From positions 3,848,501 through 3,912,500 of the forward strand of contig NZ_VOQR01000001.1 in NCBI RefSeq assembly GCF_007995065.1: a DNA stretch of 64,000 nucleotides, in the 5' to 3' direction. Positions within the stretch are counted from its first letter, which is position 1. Each line of letters starts with the position of its first letter. Position numbers and translations under genes: made by a program. Origin of the DNA: Sphingomonas ginsenosidivorax. GTDB taxonomy: Bacteria > Pseudomonadota > Alphaproteobacteria > Sphingomonadales > Sphingomonadaceae. The notes beneath the pieces were generated by a model. That model ran no database searches. It saw nothing but the letters and a program-made list of their open reading frames with translations, and was not told the origin of the DNA. Below, piece after piece: positions 16,853-25,781 of the stretch.

Positions 16853-18778
16853 ATGAAGAACGGCATATCCAGGGGTTTGTGGCTCGCAGGGGCATGCGCG
16901 GTGCTCGTGCCGACCCTCGTCGCAGCGGCAGCTTCTGCCGCGCGCGTGACCGAGCGGCTGGATCGCGGCGTGGTCGCGGTCCCGGCGCAGGGAGGCGGCG
17001 TACTGGTCAGCTGGCGCTCGTTGCAGGCCGATCCCAAGGGCGCGCGGTTCGATGTCTACCGCGACGATCGCAAGATCTCGCCGGCGCCGGTGAGCGATTC
17101 GACCAACTTCGTCGATGCGAAGGGCGACGGCACTGGCCGCTATTCGGTGCGTATGGCGGGCGCGCGGGCGTCGCTCGGCACCGCGACGGTGTGGAAGCCC
17201 GGCTATCTCTCGATCTCGCTGACCCCGCCGGCGGACGGCGTGACACCGTCGGGCGAGCGCTACAGCTACAACGCCAACGACGCGAGCGTTGGCGACCTCG
17301 ACGGTGACGGGCGCTACGAGATCATCCTGAAATGGGATCCGAGCAACAGCCACGACAACAGCCAGGCCGGCTATACCGGCAACGTCTTCGTCGATGCCTA
17401 CACGCTCGACGGCAAGCGGCTGTGGCGGATCGATCTCGGTCGCAACATTCGCGCGGGTGCGCACTACACGCAGTTCCAGGTCGCGGACTATGACGGCGAC
17501 GGGCGCGCCGAAGTCGCGATGAAGACCGCCGACGCCACCGTCGACGGCGTCGGCACGATCATCGGCGACGCGAAGGCCGACTGGCGCGGGCGTGAGGGCG
17601 AGGTTCCGCAGCGCGACCGCACCGGCGCGAAGGTGCTGGCGGACGGCACCAAGGTCGCGCCGCTCGAAGGGCGGATCATCAAGGGGCCCGAGTTCCTGAC
17701 CGTGTTCGACGGCCGCACCGGCCGCGCGCTGGCGACCGCGGCCTATGATCCGCCGCGTTCGGCCAGCCTGACCCCGAGCTATGACGAGATGGACCGCGTC
17801 TGGGGCGACGGCTACGGCAACCGCGTCGACCGGTTCCTCGCCGGCACCGCCTATCTCGACGGGCGGCTGCCGAGCATGGTGTTCGGGCGCGGCTATTATG
17901 CGCGCACTGTCGTCGCCGCCTGGGACTATCGCGGCGGCAAGCTGACCAAGCGCTGGACCTTCGACAGTTCGGCGCCGGGCAATGCCGACTATGCAAGCCG
18001 CGGCAACCACCAGATGAGCATCGCCGACGTCGACCGCGACGGCCGCGACGAGGTGATCTACGGGTCGATGGCGATCGACGACACCGGCAAGGGGCTGTGG
18101 ACGCAGCCGCTGTTCCACGGTGATGCGATGCATGTCGGCGATCTCGATCCTTCTCGCCCGGGGCTCGAGAAGTTCGGCGTCCACGAGGAGGTCAAGCGCA
18201 ACGGCGGGATCGGATCGGCGCTGCTCGACGCGCGGACCGGCGAGGTGCTGTGGACAAAGCCGGCCGAGACCGACACCGGCCGCGGGCTGTCCGCGGACAT
18301 CGACCCGCGCCATCTCGGCGAGGAGATGTGGGGATCGAACTCGCCCGACCTGTTCGACGTCCACGGCAAGGCGATCGGCCCGCATCCGCGCCAGACCAAC
18401 TTCGCGATCTGGTGGGATGGCGACCGGCTGCGCGAACTGCTCGACGGCACGACGATCAGCAAATGGGACTGGCGGACCGGCACCGCGACGACGCTGCTGA
18501 AGGGCGAGGGCATGGCGTCGGACAACGGCACCAAGGCGAACCCGACGCTGCAGGCCGACCTGATCGGCGACTGGCGCGAGGAGGTGGTGTGGCGCAGCGC
18601 GGACAATCGCGAACTGCGGATCTACACGACGCCGTTCCCGACCACGCATCGCTACGTCACGCTGACGCAGGATCCGGTCTATCGTGCGGGCGTCGCGTGG
18701 CAGAACACCGCGTACAACCAGCCGCCGCATACGGGGTTCTATCTGGGTGAGCCGATGGAGACCGAGGACGTAAAGTAA
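16853..18778 (+). CDS. Rhamnogalacturonan endolyase, PL11 family
   Basis: 641 residues from the ATG at 16853, preceded by AGGAGAGG; an earlier in-frame ATG at 16784 lacks a good site. The signal peptide ends near VAAAASA. The mature protein has an N-terminal fibronectin-like domain and an eight-bladed propeller with repeated calcium loops (DLDGDGRYEI, DYDGDGRAEV, DVDRDGRDEV) and typical PL11 segments (ILKWDPSNSHDNSQAG, GNHQMSIADV, DLIGDWREEVVWR), as in Bacillus YesW. It cleaves RG-I backbone between rhamnose and galacturonate by beta-elimination. Length is normal for the family. Confidence 0.92.
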   Translation: MKNGISRGLWLAGACAVLVPTLVAAAASAARVTERLDRGVVAVPAQGGGVLVSWRSLQADPKGARFDVYRDDRKISPAPVSDSTNFVDAKGDGTGRYSVRMAGARASLGTATVWKPGYLSISLTPPADGVTPSGERYSYNANDASVGDLDGDGRYEIILKWDPSNSHDNSQAGYTGNVFVDAYTLDGKRLWRIDLGRNIRAGAHYTQFQVADYDGDGRAEVAMKTADATVDGVGTIIGDAKADWRGREGEVPQRDRTGAKVLADGTKVAPLEGRIIKGPEFLTVFDGRTGRALATAAYDPPRSASLTPSYDEMDRVWGDGYGNRVDRFLAGTAYLDGRLPSMVFGRGYYARTVVAAWDYRGGKLTKRWTFDSSAPGNADYASRGNHQMSIADVDRDGRDEVIYGSMAIDDTGKGLWTQPLFHGDAMHVGDLDPSRPGLEKFGVHEEVKRNGGIGSALLDARTGEVLWTKPAETDTGRGLSADIDPRHLGEEMWGSNSPDLFDVHGKAIGPHPRQTNFAIWWDGDRLRELLDGTTISKWDWRTGTATTLLKGEGMASDNGTKANPTLQADLIGDWREEVVWRSADNRELRIYTTPFPTTHRYVTLTQDPVYRAGVAWQNTAYNQPPHTGFYLGEPMETEDVK

Positions 18779-18810
18779 CGCCCGGGAATGGGGAGGGGCC
18801 CCTCCCTCCC

Positions 18811-18891
18811 GTCATCCCAGCGAAGGCTGGGATCTCCCGGTTCGGGCCGGACGCCCTCCCGCACGAGACCCCAGCCTTCGCTGGGGTGACG
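18811..18891. repeat. Palindromic repeat, ATCCCAGC type, copy 1
   Basis: Two inverted half-elements (GTCATCCCAGC...GCTGGGATCTCC and GAGACCCCAGC...GCTGGGGTGAC), each itself a hairpin, fill the gap between the convergent PL11 gene and esterase gene. Near-identical copies lie at 26665-26747 and 60941-61018. The pattern is REP/BIME-like. Confidence 0.85.
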
Positions 18892-18911
18892 GGTGAGGGG
18901 CGGCGGTGGCG

Positions 18912-19889
18912 TCAGGCGCGGACCTTCAACCCATGCCGTCCGGCAAAGAGCAGGTAGCGCTCCAGCCAGAGGTTCGCCGACCCGTCGGGCTTGAGCAGCG
19001 GTGCGCCGTGGCCGCCCTTCTCGATGATATAGAGTTCCGACGGGATCGCGGCCGCCTGCAGCGCCTCGAACATGCGGATGCTGTTGGCGGCCTTGACGGT
19101 GGCGTCGTCGGCGGCGTGGCCGAGCAGGGTCGGCGGCATGTCGGCGGGCAGGTCGCGTTCCGCCGAATAGCGCAGCGCGGTCGCCTCGTCGGGGTTGGGG
19201 CCGAGCAATTCGCGCTTCGACTGCGCGTGCGCCAGCGGCCCCGTCATCGTGATCACCGGGAACATGAGACCTGCCACGACCGGCCGCGCCGACAGCCGGT
19301 CGGCGGCGTCGACCGGCGCATAGGTCCCGAGCGACGCGCGCGACGCGAGCCGTGCGGTGACGTGGCCGCCCGCCGAAAAGCCGATCGTCGCGACCGAGGC
19401 GGGGTCGATCCCCCAGGTCGCGGCGCGCGCGCGGATGACGCGCATCGCGCGCTGCGCATCCTGCAGCGCGGTATCGGGTCCGGCCGCCCAGTGATCGTGC
19501 GGCAGGCGATAGAGCAGCTCGAACGCGGTGATGCCCTGGCTGGCGAACCAGCGCGCGACCGACCCCGGCTCGCGGCCGACCGCGACGCGCGAATAGCCGC
19601 CGCCCGGAATCAGCAGCACCGCGCCACCGGTCGGTGCCGCCGCCGGCGACACCGTCAGCATCGGCGTCGCGACGTGCGGCCAAGCGATGTCGTCGGGCGC
19701 GCCGGTCGGCGATCGCTTGACGAAGGCATCGACGACGGGCGGCGTCGGCATCCCCGGCGCGACACCCGGCCAGATCGGAAAGCGCGACGGCGCGGGCGCC
19801 GCGCCGGCGGGGCTCGCGAGCGTCGTCGCGAGCGGGGCGGCTAGGGACGCTACGATGAGGGTGCGGCGGTCGATCATCGTATCTGGCAT
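18912..19889 (-). CDS. Alpha/beta-hydrolase esterase, exported
   Basis: 325 residues. The N-terminal signal follows DRRTLIVASLAAPLATTLASPAGAA. The fold shows the oxyanion loop LLIPGGGYSRV, the nucleophile elbow GFSAGG and the C-terminal Asp/His part (HAADDATV, EKGGHGAP), as in acetyl-xylan-esterase-like and BD-FAE-like carbohydrate esterases. The start lies 1 base after the GDSL esterase stop, the last gene of a seven-gene minus-strand operon that begins at 25686. A related protein is at 42011-42979. Likely deacetylates or de-esterifies pectin oligosaccharides; the ester is unknown. Confidence 0.75.
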   Translation of the reverse strand: MPDTMIDRRTLIVASLAAPLATTLASPAGAAPAPSRFPIWPGVAPGMPTPPVVDAFVKRSPTGAPDDIAWPHVATPMLTVSPAAAPTGGAVLLIPGGGYSRVAVGREPGSVARWFASQGITAFELLYRLPHDHWAAGPDTALQDAQRAMRVIRARAATWGIDPASVATIGFSAGGHVTARLASRASLGTYAPVDAADRLSARPVVAGLMFPVITMTGPLAHAQSKRELLGPNPDEATALRYSAERDLPADMPPTLLGHAADDATVKAANSIRMFEALQAAAIPSELYIIEKGGHGAPLLKPDGSANLWLERYLLFAGRHGLKVRA

Positions 19890-19890
19890 C

Positions 19891-20703
19891 TCAGCAGGCC
19901 GGTCCGCCGGCAGGGTCGGCGCGGGTCAGTGCGGGGCGGTCACCATGGACGTGCGCGGCGATCGGCAGCGTCAGCTCGCTGAGCGAGGTCGCGACGATAT
20001 CCGCGATCCGGCGGGCGCCGAGTTCGCTGAAATGCGTGTCGTCGTCGACCCCGTTCGGATAGCCGGGGGCTCCGGCCGCGCCCTTGTAGTGCAGGTAATA
20101 ACGCGCGGAGTCCTCCGGGCCGACCCCTTCGATCCAGCGTTCGGACAGCGCGGCGAGGTCGATGATCGGCGTACCGGTCTCCGCGGCGACTCGTTTGGCG
20201 GCGTCCGAATAGGTCGGGAAGCTGCGCGTGGGATGACCGCCGGCGAAGGCGCGGCGCGTGACGGGCGTCAGCAGCACCGCATGCGCGCCAGCGGCGGTGG
20301 CGACACCGATGAAGCGCTTCAGATTGCTCTCATAGTCCGGGATCGGGGTATAGCGTTCCGGCTTCGCCATATTGGCGTCGTTGTGCCCGAACTGGATCAG
20401 CAGCGTGTCGCCCGCACGGATGTCGCGCGCGATCGCGTCGAGCCGCCCCTCGGCCATGAAGCTCTTGGTGCTGCGCCCGCCGATCGCGCGGTTCTCGATG
20501 ACGATGCCCGGATCGACCGCGCAGCGCAGCATCGTGCCCCAGCCCGACTGCGGATATTTATCGGGCTTGTAGTCCTGCGCGGTGGAATCGCTCGCGATGA
20601 AGATGCGCGGCGGCGTGGCAGGCGCCTTCGCGCTCGACGGTGCGACCGCGGCGACGGCGAGCAGGGCGACGGTAAGGCGAAGTCCGAATCTGGGCATGGT
20701 CAT
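19891..20703 (-). CDS. Rhamnogalacturonan acetylesterase, GDSL/CE12 type
   Basis: 270 residues. The signal peptide ends near APSSAKA. Block I is ASDSTAQ with the catalytic serine at 40 (Ser replaces the Gly of the classic GDS); then GGRSTKSF (block II), IQFGHNDA (block III, with the oxyanion Asn) and DDTHFSELGA carrying the catalytic Asp/His. This matches Bacillus RhgT/YesT-like enzymes, which remove acetyl groups from galacturonate of RG-I so lyases can act. It lies between galactose dehydrogenase (1-base gap) and the alpha/beta esterase in one operon. Confidence 0.87.
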   Translation of the reverse strand: MTMPRFGLRLTVALLAVAAVAPSSAKAPATPPRIFIASDSTAQDYKPDKYPQSGWGTMLRCAVDPGIVIENRAIGGRSTKSFMAEGRLDAIARDIRAGDTLLIQFGHNDANMAKPERYTPIPDYESNLKRFIGVATAAGAHAVLLTPVTRRAFAGGHPTRSFPTYSDAAKRVAAETGTPIIDLAALSERWIEGVGPEDSARYYLHYKGAAGAPGYPNGVDDDTHFSELGARRIADIVATSLSELTLPIAAHVHGDRPALTRADPAGGPAC

Positions 20704-20704
20704 C

Positions 20705-21643
20705 CTACTCGACGAAGGGGTCTACCGGAATGTGCCGCCCCCGCAGGAAGGCGTCGGCGACGAGCCGTATCGGCGCGACGTCGACGTCCGACGTGCCGGC
20801 GCGGACGATCTCGGCGAAGCGGGCATAGAGGCCTGGATATTCGCCATGCAGCGCGGTGCCGGCCGGCGTCTCGCCGCCCGGCAACGACAGCTCGCCGCCA
20901 CCCTTGGCGAGCGTCAGCGTACCCGCATCGGTCTCGACGACGATGTCCCAGCTCTGCGGGCCCTCCTGGCGGAAATCCAGGTCCATCGCTATCGCGGTGC
21001 CTTGCGTATCGCGGAAGTCGACGCGCGCGGCGATCGGGGCGGCGCAGTTGCTGGGCACGTCGAGTTCGGCCTGCTCGACGAAGAACGCGTGCGGCAGGAT
21101 CCGGGTCGCGATCGACAGCGCGTTGATGCCCGGATCGAACACGCCGAACCCGCCCGGCTCCCAGATCCAGTGCTGCCCCGGGTGCCAGACGCGGACGTCC
21201 TCGCGCCAGGTGATCGTCGCCCTGGTGATCGTGCGCTCGGCGAGCCAGGCGCGCGCGGGCTCGACCCCGGCGGCGTAGCGCGAGTGCCAGCTGGCGAACA
21301 GGCTGATCCCGGCGGCATCGGCGGCGTCGCACAGCGTGACGACTTCGGCGAGCGTCGCGCCCGGCGGTTTTTCGAGGAAGACGTGCCAGCCCTTGGCGAT
21401 CGCGGTCATCGCGATGGACCGGCGCACCTGCGGCGGCGTGCAGAGCGCGACGGCATCGACCGCGAGGCCGCTCGCCGCGAGCTCGTCGATCGACGCGAAA
21501 AAGGGCAGGCCATCGGTCGCCTCGCCGTGGCGGCTGACCGTCGCGACCAGTCGGAACTCGGCATTGTCACGGATCGCGGGCAGATGCTGGTCATGCGCGA
21601 TCTTGCCCATGCCGACGACTGCGAGGCGGATCGGATCGCTCAC
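20705..21643 (-). CDS. Gfo/Idh/MocA sugar dehydrogenase (D-galactose / L-arabinose 1-dehydrogenase)
   Basis: 312 residues from a GTG start overlapping the previous stop. Rossmann motif VVGMGKIAHDQHLPAI at the N terminus; the catalytic Lys is in FLEKPPGAT. The protein resembles D-galactose 1-dehydrogenases and the Azospirillum-type L-arabinose 1-dehydrogenase, enzymes known to accept both sugars because they share configuration at C1-C4. It would make the lactone in the cytoplasm. Operon mates (AraD1, DgoA, DgoK, semialdehyde dehydrogenase) support both substrates. Exact preference is not readable. Confidence 0.8.
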   Translation of the reverse strand: MSDPIRLAVVGMGKIAHDQHLPAIRDNAEFRLVATVSRHGEATDGLPFFASIDELAASGLAVDAVALCTPPQVRRSIAMTAIAKGWHVFLEKPPGATLAEVVTLCDAADAAGISLFASWHSRYAAGVEPARAWLAERTITRATITWREDVRVWHPGQHWIWEPGGFGVFDPGINALSIATRILPHAFFVEQAELDVPSNCAAPIAARVDFRDTQGTAIAMDLDFRQEGPQSWDIVVETDAGTLTLAKGGGELSLPGGETPAGTALHGEYPGLYARFAEIVRAGTSDVDVAPIRLVADAFLRGRHIPVDPFVE

Positions 21644-22644
21644 AGCGCGCGCACTGCGACGGCGGCTTCGGGGGCGAAGGCGAGCGGGTTACGCAACGGC
21701 AACGTGAACGGTGCCGCCTCGATCTCGAACACGTCGCCCGCCTGCGTCTGGAACCCGTCGGCGCACGACAAGGTCGCCGTCCCGAAGAAATGGACATGGA
21801 CGTCGCCGGGCCGGCGGAACGGCGCGTATTTGAAGTGATGCCCCTCGAGATTGCCGAGCGCGTGCGACATGTTGTCCTCGCCGGTCAGGAACGGCTTCTC
21901 CCAGACGGTCGTCCCGTCGCGCACGATCCGGCTGGTCCCGCGCACGTCGGCGGGGGGCGTGCCGAGCAGCAGTTCGGCCCCGAGCGATGCCTGGCGCAGC
22001 TTCGAATGCGCGAGCCAGAGGTAGTTGTGGCGCTCGGTCACATGGTCGCTGAACTCGTTGCCGAGCGCGACGCCCAGGCGGAACGGCGTGCCGTCGTCGC
22101 CGATCAGGTAGATGCCGGCGAGTTCGGGTTCCTCGCCGCCGTCGAGCGCGAATGACGGCGCGTTGAGCGGCGCTTCGGGGGCGACCAGCGACTGGCCGTC
22201 GCCCTTGTAGAACCATTCGGGCTGCGCGCCGGTTTCGCCCGCCGCGGGGCGACCGCCCTCCATGCCTTCGAGGAAGAGGCGCATCGAATCGGTCTGCTTG
22301 CCCTCGGCGGCGGCCTTGTGCATCGCGTCGCGGCCCGACGCCGAGCCGAGATGCGTCAGCCCGGTGCCCGCAAGCATCAGCCGCGCGGCATCGGGGTGGT
22401 CGATCGCGGGGAGCAGCCGCCCGGCGGCGAGTTCGGCGGCGAGTTCGGCGGCGAGGTCGACCGTCTCGTCGGTCAGTCGCGCCTGCGCGGCGGCGGCGAG
22501 CGTCGCGCCCTCGGCGATCGCGGCCCCGGCGAGTTCGAGCGTGGTCTCTACCCCGGACAGGAAATGCGCGGCGTCGTCATCGGCGAAGATCACCCGGCGC
22601 TTGCCTGCGGCGTCACGATGCTGGAGCAGGCGTTGGGCCATCAT
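21640..22644 (-). CDS. AraD1/GguC-like FAH-superfamily 2-keto-3-deoxypentonate dehydratase (inferred)
   Basis: 334 residues. The C-terminal half has fumarylacetoacetate-hydrolase-fold features (FRLGVALGNEFSDHV, SKLRQASLGAELLLG, TGEDNMSHALGNLEG). It belongs to the GguC/AraD1 group that accompanies sugar-acid operons; FAH-type dehydratases acting on 2-keto-3-deoxy-pentonates have been described in Herbaspirillum. Here it would turn L-KDA into ketoglutarate semialdehyde, the substrate of the dehydrogenase at the operon head. It overlaps both neighbours by 4 bases. Assignment to the reaction is inference from context. Confidence 0.7.
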   Translation of the reverse strand: MMAQRLLQHRDAAGKRRVIFADDDAAHFLSGVETTLELAGAAIAEGATLAAAAQARLTDETVDLAAELAAELAAGRLLPAIDHPDAARLMLAGTGLTHLGSASGRDAMHKAAAEGKQTDSMRLFLEGMEGGRPAAGETGAQPEWFYKGDGQSLVAPEAPLNAPSFALDGGEEPELAGIYLIGDDGTPFRLGVALGNEFSDHVTERHNYLWLAHSKLRQASLGAELLLGTPPADVRGTSRIVRDGTTVWEKPFLTGEDNMSHALGNLEGHHFKYAPFRRPGDVHVHFFGTATLSCADGFQTQAGDVFEIEAAPFTLPLRNPLAFAPEAAVAVRAL

Positions 22645-23279
22645 GCGATCTCCTTGAGGGCCTGGACGAACCGGCCCGCGTCCTGCGCGACGTCCGCGGC
22701 GGACTTGCCCGTGCGATAGAGGTTGGAGCCGAGCCCGAAACCGTCGGCGCCGGCGTCGTGCCAGAGCTGCATCGTCTCGGGCGTGATGCCGCCGACCGCG
22801 AGCACCTTCGTCTCCTTCGGCAGCACCGCGCGCTGCGCCTTGAGATAGGCGGGCGCGGCGCCCTCGGCGGGGAAGAGTTTCAGGCCGTGCGCGCCGGCCG
22901 CGAGCGCGGCGAAGCCTTCGGACGGGGTGTAATAGCCGGGCAGCGAGATTAGGCCGGCGGCGACGCTCGCGCGGATCACGTCGGTGTCGGTGTTGGGGGA
23001 CACGATCAGCGTGCCGCCGGCATCGGCAACGCGCTGGACGTTGGCGGTGGTCAGCACGGTGCCGGCGCCGATGATCGCGCGGTCGCCCAGCCGTTTGGCG
23101 AGCAGCGCGATGCTGTCGAACGGATCGGGCGAATTGAGCGGGACCTCGATCAGCGTGAAGCCCGCATCGACCAGCGCGTCGCCGATCGCGGGCGCCTCTG
23201 CCGGGGTCAGGCCGCGGAGGACCGCGACCAGCGGACAGGCGGCGAATGCTTTTGCGAAACTTGCAGCAGGATCGGTCAT
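22641..23279 (-). CDS. dgoA: 2-dehydro-3-deoxy-6-phosphogalactonate aldolase
   Basis: 212 residues, class I KDPG/KDPGal aldolase fold. LVAVLRGLTPAEA and the catalytic Glu in LIEVPLNS are at the N terminus, GAGTVL next, and the Schiff-base Lys in HGLKLFPAEG. LRG rather than the LR-x-D pattern and the genetic link to DgoK favour the galactonate enzyme over Eda. It splits KDPGal into pyruvate and glyceraldehyde 3-phosphate, the end of the De Ley-Doudoroff route. It overlaps its neighbours by 4 bases on both sides. Confidence 0.9.
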   Translation of the reverse strand: MTDPAASFAKAFAACPLVAVLRGLTPAEAPAIGDALVDAGFTLIEVPLNSPDPFDSIALLAKRLGDRAIIGAGTVLTTANVQRVADAGGTLIVSPNTDTDVIRASVAAGLISLPGYYTPSEGFAALAAGAHGLKLFPAEGAAPAYLKAQRAVLPKETKVLAVGGITPETMQLWHDAGADGFGLGSNLYRTGKSAADVAQDAGRFVQALKEIA

Positions 23280-24160
23280 CGGGTCAGTCCCCAGATTGCA
23301 TGGATGCCGGCGAGGAAGCCGGCCTGGTTGTCGACGGCCACGACGCGGCCGCCGCGCAGGCGGATCGCCGCTGCGTAGAGATCGGCGAGCGGACCGCTCG
23401 CAAGCAGATGGACGTCACGGTCGCTCAGGTTGCGCGATCCGACATCGGCACCGATCAGCACGCCGCTGGCGAAGGATGCGGCGTCGTCTGCCGGCAGCGC
23501 GCCGAGCAGGACGCCCGCGCGCACCTCGAACAGCGCGACGAGCAGGTCGGTGGCGCCTGCGCCGCGCGCGACCCCGTCACGGAACGCAGGGCCATCGGCG
23601 ACGTCGCCGTCGAGCATCCCCTTGAGCACGCCGTTGCCGCGGAGCAACGCGAACAGCTCGCCGGTCATCGCGGTCGAGACGTCGACGATCCGGCCGCCCA
23701 CGGTGTGGACCCATTTGTTGTGCGTGCCGGGCTGGCAGAACAGCGCGTCGGCGGGCGCCAGCCCTGCGGCGATCGCACCGAGCACCTGGACCTCCTCGCC
23801 GCGCATCACGTCGCTGCGCGGACCCGTCAGGCAGACGCCCGGCACGATCACAACATCCTCGCCCGGGATGTCCGCGCGGGCCGCGACGAGCGCGGGGAGG
23901 TCGGCGGGCGCGGGCACATAGGGGGCGTCGACCCAGCCGCGCGTCGACCCGATCATCCCCGCCGCGATCACCGGCAGCGCGCCGAGCCGCTCGCGCAACG
24001 CGGCCACTTCGCGCGGATACTCCGATCGCTCGATCGCCAGCACGCCGCGGTCGTCACGGACGGTGTCGAGCACCGCGCCGCCCGCATCGATCAGATAGGC
24101 GCGGCGATTGGTGGTGCCCCAATCGACCGCGATATAGGCGCCCATCGTCCTTGCGTTCAC
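23276..24160 (-). CDS. dgoK: 2-dehydro-3-deoxygalactonokinase
   Basis: 294 residues. YIAVDWGTTNRRAY is the phosphate-1 motif of the DgoK family; FCQPGTHNKWV and MTGELFALL are further family signatures. It phosphorylates 2-keto-3-deoxy-D-galactonate for the aldolase encoded next. The GTG at 24160 overlaps the preceding stop (GTGA); an in-frame ATG at 24145, with AAGGA close before it, gives a protein starting MGAYIAVDWG and is a real alternative start. Confidence 0.9.
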   Translation of the reverse strand: MNARTMGAYIAVDWGTTNRRAYLIDAGGAVLDTVRDDRGVLAIERSEYPREVAALRERLGALPVIAAGMIGSTRGWVDAPYVPAPADLPALVAARADIPGEDVVIVPGVCLTGPRSDVMRGEEVQVLGAIAAGLAPADALFCQPGTHNKWVHTVGGRIVDVSTAMTGELFALLRGNGVLKGMLDGDVADGPAFRDGVARGAGATDLLVALFEVRAGVLLGALPADDAASFASGVLIGADVGSRNLSDRDVHLLASGPLADLYAAAIRLRGGRVVAVDNQAGFLAGIHAIWGLTR

Positions 24161-25686
24161 GCAGGCGTGCCGTCGACCAGCTTCGGACCGGCGGCGCCGT
24201 CGCGCACGTCCGCTGGCAATAGCGACGCGGGCAGGTCCTGGTAGCAGACCGGCCGCAGGAAGCGGTCGATCGCGAGGCTGCCGACCGAGGTCGAGCGCCC
24301 GTCCGAGGTGGCGGGGAAGGGACCGCCATGGACCATGGCGTGGCTGACCTCGACGCCGGTCGGCCAGCCATTGACGAGGATGCGGCCGACCTTCCGCTCG
24401 AGCAAGGGCACGAGTTCGGCAGCGGCGGCGTGGTCGTCGGCGTCGAGCTGGATCGTCGCGGTCAGCTGCCCCTCGAGCGAACGAAGCACCTGCTTCACTT
24501 CGTCCAGGTCGCGGCAGCGGATGACCAGCGACGAGGCGCCGAATACCTCTTCGCCGAGCGCAGCATCGGCCAGGAACGCGCTGGCGTCGGTGGTGAACAG
24601 CCGCGCCATCTCGCGCGCGATGCCGTCGCCTTCGAGGCCGGCGGCGACCTGCGTGACAGCGGGGTTGGCGGCGAGCGCTGCGGTACCGGTAGCAAAGGCC
24701 TCGCGGATGCCGCCGGTCAGCATCGGCTGCGGGTCGTGACCGGTCATCGCGGCGACCGCCGAATCGACGAACGCGTCGAAGCCTTCACCCTCGATCGCGA
24801 GCACGAGGCCGGGGTTGGTACAGAACTGCCCCGAGCCCATCGTCAGCGATCCGACGAACGCCGTGCCGAGCGCCGCACCGCGCGCAGCGAGTGCGGCGGG
24901 CATCAGCACGACGGGGTTGATGCTCGACATCTCGGCATAGACCGGGATCGGGACGGGGCGGCCTTGCGCAAGCTGGACGAGCGCGAGGCCGCCGCGGCGC
25001 GAGCCGGTAAAGCCGACCGCGGCGATTCGCGGGTCTTGGACCAGCGCGGTGCCGAGGTCGTTGCTCGGCCCGCGGACATGGCCGAACACGCCGTCGGGCA
25101 TGCCGGTGCGCGCGGCGGCTGCGCGGATCGCGCCGGCGACCATCGCGTCGGTGCCGGGATGCGCGGGGTGACCCTTGACCACCACCGGGCAGCCCGCGGC
25201 GAACGCGGCGGCGGTGTCGCCGCCCGCGGTCGAGAAGGCGAGCGGGAAGTTCGACGCGCCGAACACAGCGACCGGGCCGAGCGGGATCATCCGCATCCGC
25301 AGGTCGGAGCGCGGCAGCGGCGCGCGGTCGGGCAGTGCGCTGTCGAGGCGCACCTGGCGCCAGAGGCCGGCGCGCACGACATCGGCGAACAGCTTCAGCT
25401 GGCCGACGGTGCGGCCGCGCTCGCCGGTCAGGCGTGCGAGCGGAAGGCCGCTCTCGCGGTGCGCGGTCTGGAGCAGCGCGTCGCCGAGCGCGACGATCTC
25501 CTCGCCGATCGCCTCGAGGAAGGTCGCGCGCGCTTCGGCGTCGGTCGCGCGATAGGCGTCGAACGCGGCGTCGGCAGCGGCGCAGGCAGCGGCCACGTCG
25601 TCCAGCGTGCTGACCGAATAGGCGGCGATCGGCTTGCCGGTGAGCGCCTCGATCGCATCGAATTGCGTGTTGGTACCGTCGGTCAT
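24157..25686 (-). CDS. 2,5-dioxovalerate (alpha-ketoglutarate semialdehyde) dehydrogenase
   Basis: 509 residues from the ATG at 25686. Aldehyde dehydrogenase motifs: GASNFPLAFSTAGGDTAAA, GFTGSRRGG (cofactor loop), catalytic Glu in YAEMSSINP and catalytic Cys in GQFCTNPG. The sequence fits the KGSADH group that ends the oxidative pentose and hexarate pathways by making 2-oxoglutarate. First gene of the seven-gene operon, transcribed from a divergent region that carries TGTCTGACTAA. With the AraD1-type protein it forms the C5 branch. Confidence 0.88.
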   Translation of the reverse strand: MTDGTNTQFDAIEALTGKPIAAYSVSTLDDVAAACAAADAAFDAYRATDAEARATFLEAIGEEIVALGDALLQTAHRESGLPLARLTGERGRTVGQLKLFADVVRAGLWRQVRLDSALPDRAPLPRSDLRMRMIPLGPVAVFGASNFPLAFSTAGGDTAAAFAAGCPVVVKGHPAHPGTDAMVAGAIRAAAARTGMPDGVFGHVRGPSNDLGTALVQDPRIAAVGFTGSRRGGLALVQLAQGRPVPIPVYAEMSSINPVVLMPAALAARGAALGTAFVGSLTMGSGQFCTNPGLVLAIEGEGFDAFVDSAVAAMTGHDPQPMLTGGIREAFATGTAALAANPAVTQVAAGLEGDGIAREMARLFTTDASAFLADAALGEEVFGASSLVIRCRDLDEVKQVLRSLEGQLTATIQLDADDHAAAAELVPLLERKVGRILVNGWPTGVEVSHAMVHGGPFPATSDGRSTSVGSLAIDRFLRPVCYQDLPASLLPADVRDGAAGPKLVDGTPA

Positions 25687-25701
25687 CGCTCTCACCTGTT
25701 C

Positions 25702-25712
25702 TGTCTGACTAA
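25702..25712. promoter_or_regulatory. TGTCTGACTAA operator candidate, site 1
   Basis: In the 95-base divergent region between the semialdehyde dehydrogenase (minus) and the SMP-30 lactonase (plus). The identical 11-mer recurs at 28120-28130, also in a divergent promoter region. GTC-T-GAC is palindromic and resembles FadR-subfamily GntR operators (T-x-GT-N3-AC-x-A). No GntR gene is present in the window. Confidence 0.5.
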
Positions 25713-25781
25713 TCATTGGCTATAGGCAGTCGCCGCGCCGCCAGCAATATGGGCACGAACGGTGCGACGAGGAGAGGCGAG

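Noticed and set aside
20705..21643. Interpreting the Gfo/Idh/MocA protein as myo-inositol dehydrogenase
   Set aside because: No inositol genes are nearby; the galactonate and ketopentonate enzymes in the same operon point to an aldose 1-dehydrogenase.
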